Translations under genes and position numbers: made by a program
NCBI GenBank assembly: GCA_947643685.1
Contig: CANRXD010000084.1
Span: 1-6,987, forward strand
Direction: 5' to 3'
Source: an uncultured Clostridium sp.
Lineage (GTDB): Bacteria; Bacillota; Clostridia; Lachnospirales; Lachnospiraceae
Length of the DNA: 6,987 bases
Notes under the pieces: model-generated
Told to the model about the DNA's origin: nothing
The model's database searches: none
Seen by the model: only the letters and a program-made list of their open reading frames with translations
Shown here: positions 1-5,337 of the stretch, one piece after another
Numbering within the stretch: the stretch's first letter is position 1
Layout: each line of letters opens with the position of its first letter

Positions 1-1
1 G

Positions 2-1027
2 TCGATTCCGGAAATTTTAAATGTACCGGAGCCAAAGCCGGATATCGAGCATATCGATCAGGTTTATGTGGAGGCGGAAATAAAATCTTTGAAGCTGATC
101 GAAACGCCATATGCTTATAAAACCTATGAGCGCCTGGCAACTGCGCTTGAAATTTCAACAGCGACCGCAGCGATTAATCTGGCTGTGGTAGACATTACAC
201 CAATTACAGATGCCGTCGATGCAATTTTAACGATTCCGCTTCTTCCGGCAATTCCGCAGGTGAGTGCGCTTCAGGCGGCCCTTGCCGCTGTGGTTACCGC
301 ATCAGATAACCTGACAACAGCCATCACGGATGCCCTCACCGAGCTTGGAGCGCCCTGCATTTCGGCGGCGCTTGTAACGGAACTTTTGAATACAGTATCC
401 GCCGCTGTGAAAATTCTTGAGGCGGCATTGGCGGCACTGATTACAGCAGCCAATGCATTGGCGGCAGCCGTTGTGGCAATTCCTGTTGTGGGGCCGGCGG
501 TACAGGCGGCCGTAGATGTGCTGGCAGCCGCCGTAGATCTTGTGGTGACTGCACTTCTGTCTTCGGTGGAAGCGATCCTTGGTGCAAGTACCCTGATTGG
601 CACGACCACATATTTTACGCTGATACCGAATGAAGAGGGAACCTGCCTGAGCGGCCGGAAATTAATAGTAAACGGGGTTTTAAAACAGAAGATTGTATAT
701 ACCGGACTGGTACCCACCCAGTCGGTGCATTCCTTCCACAGTGAGATTCCTTTTACTGCTTTTATTATTCCTTACGCAAAATTTGAGGGACTCACGTACG
801 AAGAAAATGTGACGGTCATTGCTGATCCGGAGGGAGATCCCTGCAATACCATTACAATCAATGGATTCCCCTATGATCCTGAAAACCCTCCTGTTGTGGA
901 TTTATGTGAGGAGTTTTGTGTGAAGAGCTGTATCGAAGACATCTTTGCGTATGATACGGATCCCCGTACTGTTTTTAAAAACATTACTCTGTTTTTGTCT
1001 GCAAAGCCGGTGGCAGTGTGTGTATAA
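2..1027 (+). CDS. SPOCS/DUF3794-type protein with hydrophobic Ala-rich insertion (5' end outside window)
   Basis: The frame is open from the left edge, and the codons before the GTG at 68 already read as family sequence (VPEPKPDIEHIDQVYVEAEI), so the gene starts upstream and the GTG is not its start. Residues below are counted from codon 68. Residues 1-14 (EIKSLKLIETP) and 191-315 (SGRKLIVNGVLKQKIVY, then QSVHSFHSEIPFTAFI, then IEDIFAYDTDPRTVFKNITLFL) match my memory of a SPOCS (SipL/spore coat, DUF3794) domain. Proteins with this domain are linked to spore morphogenesis or the spore surface in Firmicutes. Between the two parts lies an insertion of about 165-170 residues (roughly 20-188) made of Ala, Val, Leu, Ile and Thr. 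It has a single Lys (115), no Arg, and scattered Asp/Glu, and it is probably helical. The C-terminal part has a Cys cluster (C280, C284, C288). No signal peptide can be judged because the N-terminus is missing. The SPOCS call is fairly sure; a spore role is inference. Confidence 0.75.
   Translation, partial: SIPEILNVPEPKPDIEHIDQVYVEAEIKSLKLIETPYAYKTYERLATALEISTATAAINLAVVDITPITDAVDAILTIPLLPAIPQVSALQAALAAVVTASDNLTTAITDALTELGAPCISAALVTELLNTVSAAVKILEAALAALITAANALAAAVVAIPVVGPAVQAAVDVLAAAVDLVVTALLSSVEAILGASTLIGTTTYFTLIPNEEGTCLSGRKLIVNGVLKQKIVYTGLVPTQSVHSFHSEIPFTAFIIPYAKFEGLTYEENVTVIADPEGDPCNTITINGFPYDPENPPVVDLCEEFCVKSCIEDIFAYDTDPRTVFKNITLFLSAKPVAVCV
425..466 (+). repeat. 12-bp direct repeat, 30-bp period, inside the Ala-rich insertion
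   Basis: GCATTGGCGGCA occurs exactly at 425-436 and 455-466. The period is ten codons and keeps the frame, encoding ALAA each time. This suggests that the hydrophobic insertion grew partly by internal duplication. Confidence 0.7.
509..538 (+). repeat. 9-bp direct repeat, 21-bp (heptad) period, inside the Ala-rich insertion
   Basis: GCCGTAGAT occurs exactly at 509-517 and 530-538, seven codons apart, encoding AVD in the successive units AVDVLAA and AVDLVVT. A seven-codon period fits an amphipathic or coiled helix. Confidence 0.6.
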
Positions 1028-1102
1028 ATTCAGAAGAAATGAAGTTTGATTGTAACCTAAAATCCCATCGGCGGAGCCTGTTTTAAACAGATTTTTGTGC
1101 GT

Positions 1103-1135
1103 AACTGTTGATGGTATGTTACAGTTTTATATGAT
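1103..1135 (+). promoter_or_regulatory. Candidate sigma-A promoter with overlapping dyad
   Basis: TTGATG (1108-1113) and TATGAT (1130-1135) are separated by 16 bp and form the best -35/-10 pair I found upstream of the gene at 1412. A perfect dyad, AACTGT (1103-1108) and ACAGTT (1121-1126) with 12 bp between the arms, spans the -35 box and spacer and could be an operator. The start would lie near 1142, giving a leader of about 270 nt. Seen by eye only. Confidence 0.4.
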
Positions 1136-1155
1136 CTGAAATATATGACCTGAAA
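1128..1155 (+). repeat. 14-bp tandem repeat at the candidate -10 and start site
   Basis: TATATGATCTGAAA (1128-1141) is followed directly by TATATGACCTGAAA (1142-1155), with 13 of 14 bases identical. The first copy contains the -10 candidate and the second covers the predicted transcription start. It could be a tandem regulator site or a local duplication. The sequence shows the repeat; a regulatory role is inference. Confidence 0.65.
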
Positions 1156-1411
1156 TCGGGGCAGGTACGACTCGCATGAGCCGCGCCTGCCCTCAAAGTT
1201 TTCTGAAAAAAATGTGACATAACAATTGCCTGTCTGAACGGTTACCTGAGACATCCATGTGAAGATGAATATATTCCTGAAACCATATACATTCCCGACG
1301 GAATATGGTATGATGATAGGCATGAGCAACCAATATCTGCTTCTGGTTGTATGCCAGAGGGGATTCAGGCCCTTACAATGGGCGTATGAGAAAAGGAAGG
1401 GGAAAGCCATT
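1142..1411 (+). other. Gene-free leader with several small inverted repeats
   Basis: No convincing coding frame lies between 1028 and 1411. The stretch holds these pairings: GGGCAGG (1159-1165) with CCTGCCC (1186-1192); TGTCT (1231-1235) with AGACA (1249-1253); ACCAT (1282-1286) plus ATTCC (1291-1295) with GGAAT (1300-1304) plus ATGGT (1305-1309); TCTGG (1342-1346) with CCAGA (1354-1358); and GCCC (1369-1372) with GGGC (1380-1383). If transcription starts near 1142, this is a structured 5' leader. I do not recognise a known riboswitch class. None of the hairpins has a proper T-tract directly after it, so I do not call a terminator. Confidence 0.35.
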
Positions 1412-1924
1412 ATGAAATATACGTCATCAGAAGCGAACAAGCTGCTCCGGCGGCTGAATGAGGAAAGGGATGCGGTTCTGGTAAAGGAGCAGAAGAGCAG
1501 TACATTCCTTGCCGCCATGGGTGAGGACCCGGAATCCGTAAGGCCGGAATACGATTATATTGCCGTGCAGAATACAGTAGCAAAGCTGGATCAGAAAATC
1601 CGTACTGTGAAGCACGCAATCAACCAGTTTAATCTGACACAAACCGTGCCGGGGTTTGATATGACGGTTGACCAGATACTGGTTTATATTCCTCAGCTGA
1701 CCGCAAGGAAGAATAAATTGTCGGAAATGAAGAACAGACTTCCGAAACAGCGTGAAACAAGTGAGAGGTATGGACATATCAGCAGCGTTATCGACTATGT
1801 ATATACCAACTATGACATTGATGCCGCGGAAGCGGACTATTACGCGGCGTCCGATGAACTTGCAAAAGCACAGGCAGCGCTGGATACTCTGAATAATACA
1901 GTGGTTATGGAAATTGATGTATAA
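1412..1924 (+). CDS. Hypothetical helical/coiled-coil protein, 170 aa
   Basis: I chose the ATG at 1412 because a purine-rich site (AAGGAAGGGG, ending 1402) sits 9 nt upstream and the protein then begins MKYTSSEANKLL. The frame is open back to a GTG at 1259, but that stretch has no ribosome binding site and unconvincing protein sequence. The product is soluble and mostly helical. A charged helix spans about 5-28, a second about 48-75 (VAKLDQKIRTVKHAINQFN), then a turn at VPGFDMT (79-85), helices about 86-115, and a last helix about 136-162 (AEADYYAASDELAKAQAALDTLNNT). There is no signal peptide or membrane segment. The layout (INxxN, then a turn, then an RK-rich helix, then a terminal LDxxN helix) is faintly like the DIP1984/'septicolysin' family, but I cannot confirm this and assign no function. 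The reading frame itself is well supported. Confidence 0.75.
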   Translation: MKYTSSEANKLLRRLNEERDAVLVKEQKSSTFLAAMGEDPESVRPEYDYIAVQNTVAKLDQKIRTVKHAINQFNLTQTVPGFDMTVDQILVYIPQLTARKNKLSEMKNRLPKQRETSERYGHISSVIDYVYTNYDIDAAEADYYAASDELAKAQAALDTLNNTVVMEIDV

Positions 1925-2204
1925 GAATCATTCTTTATTCCGGGGACTTTGGAAAATGCAAAATTTATATGAAAGCAAGGATTTCAGGAATTGGTTTATC
2001 GTTCCTGTTATGGTTTTCTGTTATTTGCCGTTATTTATAATGTTTAAGGTTTCCTCTAAAGACAGGTATCGCAAATACCACCGCATTGGAAAAAGGACCG
2101 AAAACTTACCTGTGGCACCACAGGGCAGCAGAAGTACGGTTATAAGCTGCATTTTTGAAAATATAAGAGATACACTTCTGTCTGCGGGCAGTATGATAAT
2201 GTAA
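1917..2204 (+). CDS. Doubtful small ORF with one membrane-like segment
   Basis: An open frame of 95 codons starts at an ATG that overlaps the end of the preceding gene by 8 bp. A second in-frame ATG at 1956 has GGGG about 10 nt upstream. The translation contains one hydrophobic stretch (WFIVPVMVFCYLPLFIMF) followed by a basic segment (KDRYRKYHRIGKR), as in a small single-span membrane protein. The C-terminal third (from about VAPQGSRST) does not look like natural protein, and another frame reads better from about 2159 on. I do not recognise it. It may be a chance ORF or part of a broken gene. Confidence 0.25.
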   Translation: MYKNHSLFRGLWKMQNLYESKDFRNWFIVPVMVFCYLPLFIMFKVSSKDRYRKYHRIGKRTENLPVAPQGSRSTVISCIFENIRDTLLSAGSMIM

Positions 2205-2269
2205 AAACCTGCTGTGACGGGAAATGGGTGATATTTGAACCGGCTGATAATGCTGAGTTTGATGATTAA
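2060..2269 (+). pseudogene. Possible remnant of a decayed gene (C-terminal part)
   Basis: In this frame, codons 2159-2266 read KYKRYTSVCGQYDNVKTCC, then DGKWVIFEPADNAEFDD, and end in TAA at 2267-2269. This composition looks like a genuine protein C-terminus, with aromatic residues, glycines, a CC pair and an acidic tail. No start codon with a ribosome binding site is available, and the frame is cut by TGA at 2156-2158. Upstream of that stop it continues open to the TAA at 2057 (LTCGTTGQQKYGYKLHF). The simplest reading is a gene fragment with an in-frame stop and a lost 5' part. I cannot name the family. Confidence 0.3.
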
Positions 2270-2286
2270 GAAAAATCGTAACGATT
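2235..2286 (+). promoter_or_regulatory. Candidate promoter and operator-like dyad upstream of the cupin gene
   Basis: TTGAAC (2235-2240) and TTTGAT (2258-2263), 17 bp apart, form a weak -35/-10 pair. Just downstream is a perfect dyad, AATCGT-A-ACGATT (2274-2286), where a repressor could block transcription of the cupin gene that begins at 2329. The dyad is seen directly; the promoter match is only 4/6 at each box. Confidence 0.3.
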
Positions 2287-2328
2287 GAGGGGCACTGAAC
2301 AGTTAAGTGAAATTTCAGGAGGTAAATT

Positions 2329-2652
2329 ATGTACAAAAACATTGAAAAACAGGTGAGTTTCAGGCTGAAGGATTTGATTGATTACCAGAAGGGACAGGTA
2401 GTCAGCAAAACCCTGGTGCAGAATGAGCATGTCAGTATGACTCTTTTTTCCTTTGATAAAGGGGAAGAAATTTCCACCCATGCATCCGGTGGTGACGCGA
2501 TGGTAACAGTGTTAGACGGTACAGGCAGATTTACCGTAGGCGGCGAGGTGTTTATTCTGAAGGAAGGGGAAACTCTCATTATGCCAAAGGACGTTCCCCA
2601 TGCGGTCTATGGAGAAGAGCCATTTAAAATGCAGCTGACGGTTTCTTTCTAA
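2329..2652 (+). CDS. Small single-domain cupin protein, 107 aa
   Basis: An AGGAGG at 2318-2323, 5 nt before the ATG, fixes the start. The protein is one conserved-barrel cupin (Cupin_2 type). Motif 1 runs over residues 45-64 (GEEISTHASGGDAMVTVLDG) and motif 2 over about 80-94 (GETLIMPKDVPHAV). H51 and H91 fill two of the usual metal-ligand places. The second motif-1 His is S53 and the usual Glu is D56, so the metal site is reduced or altered. A length near 107 aa is normal for stand-alone cupins, which are cytosolic; no signal peptide is present. Substrate and reaction cannot be told from the sequence, and stand-alone cupins include enzymes, sensors and sugar or amino-acid binders. It appears to be transcribed alone, with a dyad upstream (2274-2286) and a strong terminator 85 bp downstream. 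Confidence 0.88.
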   Translation: MYKNIEKQVSFRLKDLIDYQKGQVVSKTLVQNEHVSMTLFSFDKGEEISTHASGGDAMVTVLDGTGRFTVGGEVFILKEGETLIMPKDVPHAVYGEEPFKMQLTVSF

Positions 2653-2737
2653 AAACGCGGCAGCCGGAGCCTTCTTTTGACGGTGTTCATAAACCGGCCG
2701 GTCGGAACGAAGCTCTTTTGGGACCGCAGCGTCAGAT

Positions 2738-2778
2738 AAGACTTTTATTGTGGCAGAAGCCATGGTAGAAGTCTTTTT
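2738..2778 (+). terminator. Rho-independent terminator after the cupin gene
   Basis: The arms at 2738-2754 and 2759-2775 pair over 17 positions (13 Watson-Crick, 4 G-U in RNA) around the tetraloop AGAA, and the 3' arm runs into TTTTT (2774-2778). A weaker possible hairpin lies just before it: GAGCCTTC (2667-2674) with GAAGCTC (2709-2715), then TTTT. It contains the 10-bp palindrome ACCGGCCGGT (2693-2702). Position and orientation fit termination of the cupin transcript. It could also act as an attenuator for the next operon, for which I see no promoter after it. Confidence 0.75.
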
Positions 2779-2779
2779 A

Positions 2780-2795
2780 CTTCCGGATCCGGAAG
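2780..2795. repeat. 16-bp perfect palindrome between terminator and GNAT gene
   Basis: CTTCCGGATCCGGAAG is exactly self-complementary and starts two bases after the terminator T-tract, about 43 bp before the GNAT start codon. Without a spacer it is a better DNA-binding dyad than an RNA hairpin, so an operator role is possible. It contains a BamHI site (GGATCC), which may be incidental. Confidence 0.6.
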
Positions 2796-2838
2796 GGATT
2801 CTGGCAAAGCGGACAGGTGCAGAGAGGAGAAGGAATAT

Positions 2839-3303
2839 ATGGTACAGAAAATACGAAAAGCAGTCTTTCAGGATCTTTCCAGAATTGCTGAGATTCTGGT
2901 ATTTGTAAAACGGGTAAATTACCGGCCTATATTTAAAAATGATGCCTATTCCTTTGGTGAGCTTCAGGTGTTATCTGTGGCTGAAAAATACGCGGCCCCT
3001 GATATTCTTAACCATATATGGGTTTATGACGATGGAATTGTAAAAGGAATGATTCATATTGAGGGGAGGGAGATCAGGGAATTATATGTGGATTCCTTTT
3101 TTCAGAATCAGGGTGTGGGAGCCGAACTGATTGAATTTGCCAAAACAGAATTTTCCGCTGATTTTTTGTGGGCCCTGGAAAAGAATACAGATGCCGTTCG
3201 TTTTTATGAACGGCATGGTTTCCGCAGAACGAAAACAAAGAAACTGGAAGAAGGCACAACAGAGTATCTGATATTGCTGGAAGGGGCGGGGAAAGATTTA
3301 TGA
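2839..3303 (+). CDS. GNAT-family N-acetyltransferase, 154 aa
   Basis: The ATG is preceded by AGAGGAGAAGG (about 2822-2832), which fixes the start. The protein has the GNAT fold in order. The N-terminal strand and helix (IRKAVFQDLSRIAEIL) are followed by central strands HIWVYDDGIVKGMIHIEG (59-76). Motif A, IRELYVDSFFQNQGVGAELI (79-98), has the acetyl-CoA pyrophosphate-binding turn QNQGVGA (89-95). Motif B, FLWALEKNTDAVRFYERHGF (109-128), holds the often catalytic Tyr at 123. Length is normal and it is cytosolic. It should transfer an acetyl group from acetyl-CoA to an amine, but the substrate cannot be predicted. Its TGA stop overlaps the ATG of the following lipoprotein gene (ATGA, 3300-3303), implying one transcript and coupled translation. 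Confidence 0.9.
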   Translation: MVQKIRKAVFQDLSRIAEILVFVKRVNYRPIFKNDAYSFGELQVLSVAEKYAAPDILNHIWVYDDGIVKGMIHIEGREIRELYVDSFFQNQGVGAELIEFAKTEFSADFLWALEKNTDAVRFYERHGFRRTKTKKLEEGTTEYLILLEGAGKDL

Positions 3304-5201
3304 AGAAGAGAATGAAACGATGGCTGATATTTGTATCCGTCATGGTGCTGCTTTCCGGGTGCGGCAGCAGGAAAAGGATAATTTCGCTGGAAGAAGCCCA
3401 AAGCATGACAGAAGAACAGATAAAGGATATATTGTCCGGCTTTACCAAAGAGGAAATTCAGGCGGCCTGGGGAGAAGGAGTGGATCCGTTTTTCGGTGTG
3501 TACGGCGAGGTGTTCCAGCTGGATGGAGTGAGAACTCTGATCTTATATTATGAAAGCGACGGACAAACCGTACAGGATGTTGCATTTGGAGAAAACAGCT
3601 GGTCTTTTGTGGGCACCATAAGAGAAATTCATGGCGCAGGTGCAGTCGTGGAGGTAGATGAGGGATTTCAGATTCGCAGTTCGGGAGACCAGGTCAGTGT
3701 GTCTCTGGAGGGAGATGCGGCCCGGGCCCGGGTGGGAGACAGAGTCAGGGTCACATACAGCGGAACCGTTATGGAAACCTATCCTTTGCAGCTCGGGAAT
3801 CAAACGAGCATTGAGCTGATCGGGAAAGAGGAGGATGGGAAATTGCCCGGCGAAAATATGGCTTCACAGGGCACGGCAGAATCGCCGGGGGAGGAAACGG
3901 CCAGTACACAGGAATCTGAGAAGGAACCGGAAGAAGAACCTGTGATTATGCAGAACTTAAATGCGGACAAAATGCTTTTTACTGAAACTTTCTATAAAGC
4001 CGGTGATATGAATTACCGGATGCAGGCATATGCAGAGCCCGGAGAAGACGGTGACAGCTTCCGCGCCAGTGTGCTGCGGCTGTCTTACACCGAAGGCCGG
4101 CCTCATTTCATGGAAACGGATGAAGATACGCTGGAGCTTAATGCCGACACAGCGATCGAGACTGTGCCTGGACAGAATGTTTACGAAACAGAGCTTACAG
4201 TGTACGCATACAACAAAGGAGAAATCATTTTCGAGTCTGTGTGCGCGGTTACCGTGACCCTGCCGCGAAATGAGGATGGAGACTGCATGGTTTCCGTTTT
4301 CCAAAGGGAGGATAAGGGGAAGCTTCCGGAAGAAGTTCAGGCTATTTTTGGGGAGTACTACCCCATGCAGGAGGAGCGTGGACTGTTTGAACGGTATCTG
4401 TGCCGTGCAGAGCTCTGCGCCTGTCCGGCAGAAGAGCTGCGGCTCATGCGAAATACTATTTACGCTGCCCATGGAAGAAAGTTTAAAGACCCGGTTCTGG
4501 CAGAATATATGGAGAAAAAGCCCTGGTACCGGGGAAGCAGAGAACCGGAAAGCTTTTCCAATGACGAATTGACAAAGATAGAAAGGGAAAATATTCGCCT
4601 GATGCAGGAACTGGAAAGCGAACCCTATGATGAGAGAAACGGGGCCGCATACAGTCCGGAAAATTTTGAACCTGCCCCATATTTGTCTTTCCTGTCGAAA
4701 AATGAACAGACCGGCCTTTCTGCCAATATGGAACAGGCCGTGGACAAAGGCGTTTATTACCAGGTTCGGGGGACTCTTTTCCTTCCGGTGACTTTTACCC
4801 GCGGGCAGTGGGAGGAAGTGAAGAATGGGGGAAGGGCCGAGATCTGTACAAATGAACTGACCGGGGAAATGGATATTCTGGAGTATGATCAGGAGAAGGG
4901 ATACCGGATATACATGAAGGGCACCATCCCGGACGATTTCCCATCGGATATCAGGAGCTATTACAATGATTCCACCGGGCTCTATGAGCTGTATCAGGCC
5001 AGTGACGATACTATCATGAAGCCGGTTTATGAGGGTGATTTATTTATTTTGAAAGGGGCTGTCTGCGGAGGGATGGTGAATCTGGCATCGGCTTCAGAAC
5101 TTCAGGAGGAAATTACGCCAAAAATGCAGGAGGTGTCCGGAAACTGCCTGTATCACAACGGAAAAGGATATTTTACCGCCGTGTACTACCTGGGGGATTA
5201 A
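3300..5201 (+). CDS. Multidomain lipoprotein with YARHG domain, 633 aa
   Basis: The start overlaps the GNAT stop as ATGA. The N-terminus is a lipoprotein signal: basic MKKRMKR, hydrophobic core, and lipobox LSGC with Cys21, so the mature protein should be anchored on the outer face of the membrane. Domains that I read: 29-97, a small alpha/beta unit (MTEEQIKDIL, then FTKEEIQAAWGEGVDPFFG, then an ILYYESDGQTVQDVAF strand pair), reminiscent of BLIP/SmpA-like folds; 101-175, an OB-fold-like unit (SFVGTIREIHGAGAVVEV, then VGDRVRVTYSGTVMETYP), similar to DUF3221; 176-215, an acidic low-complexity linker; 219-345, a beta-rich region of unknown family; 374-437, a YARHG domain (LRLMRNTIYAAHGRKFKD, EYMEKKPWYRG, ERENIRLM); 445-633, an unrecognised C-terminal domain with a late Cys pair (C589, C616). 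YARHG domains are common on extracellular proteins of Clostridia and have no firm function. The lipoprotein and YARHG calls are strong; the first two fold assignments are tentative. Confidence 0.88.
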   Translation: MKKRMKRWLIFVSVMVLLSGCGSRKRIISLEEAQSMTEEQIKDILSGFTKEEIQAAWGEGVDPFFGVYGEVFQLDGVRTLILYYESDGQTVQDVAFGENSWSFVGTIREIHGAGAVVEVDEGFQIRSSGDQVSVSLEGDAARARVGDRVRVTYSGTVMETYPLQLGNQTSIELIGKEEDGKLPGENMASQGTAESPGEETASTQESEKEPEEEPVIMQNLNADKMLFTETFYKAGDMNYRMQAYAEPGEDGDSFRASVLRLSYTEGRPHFMETDEDTLELNADTAIETVPGQNVYETELTVYAYNKGEIIFESVCAVTVTLPRNEDGDCMVSVFQREDKGKLPEEVQAIFGEYYPMQEERGLFERYLCRAELCACPAEELRLMRNTIYAAHGRKFKDPVLAEYMEKKPWYRGSREPESFSNDELTKIERENIRLMQELESEPYDERNGAAYSPENFEPAPYLSFLSKNEQTGLSANMEQAVDKGVYYQVRGTLFLPVTFTRGQWEEVKNGGRAEICTNELTGEMDILEYDQEKGYRIYMKGTIPDDFPSDIRSYYNDSTGLYELYQASDDTIMKPVYEGDLFILKGAVCGGMVNLASASELQEEITPKMQEVSGNCLYHNGKGYFTAVYYLGD

Positions 5202-5251
5202 AATAGAAAATTACGTCAGGACAGATGGTCCGCACAGAGGAGTAAAACAGA

Positions 5252-5282
5252 ACGGCGGGAAATTCCCGCCGTCCGTTTCGTT
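5252..5282. terminator. Bidirectional intrinsic terminator between convergent genes
   Basis: ACGGCGGGAA (5252-5261) pairs with TTCCCGCCGT (5263-5272) around a single A, in practice a GC-rich 8-bp stem with a 5-nt loop. On + it is followed by CCGTTTCGTTT, and on - by TCTGTTTTA. It sits about 50 bp after the lipoprotein stop and about 65 bp after the pckA stop, so it can end both convergent transcripts. Confidence 0.8.
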
Positions 5283-5337
5283 TGAAATCATGCAACAATC
5301 AGAATTTAAGCTTTCGTATGGCAGAAGCATTGCGAAA

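Noticed and set aside
68..70. GTG as the true start of the SPOCS gene
   Set aside because: The upstream codons in frame are open to the edge and continue family-like sequence (KPDIEHIDQVYV), so the gene extends beyond the window.
271..717. Long minus-strand open frame inside the SPOCS gene
   Set aside because: It is antisense to the Ala-rich coding stretch, has no ribosome binding site, and its Ala/Thr/Ser-rich translation mirrors GC-rich codons of the + strand gene.
1078..1090. CTGTTTTAAACAG followed by ATTTTTG as terminator of the SPOCS gene
   Set aside because: The stem is AT-rich with only about 4 usable pairs once a loop is allowed; too weak to call.
1259..1411. N-terminal extension of the 170-aa protein from a GTG at 1259
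   Set aside because: It has no ribosome binding site before it, its sequence is not convincing as protein, and it covers several inverted repeats. The ATG at 1412 has a good purine-rich site at the right distance.
3957..4472. Minus-strand open frame inside the lipoprotein gene
   Set aside because: It is antisense to a well-supported lipoprotein with recognisable domains; its own translation shows no family features.
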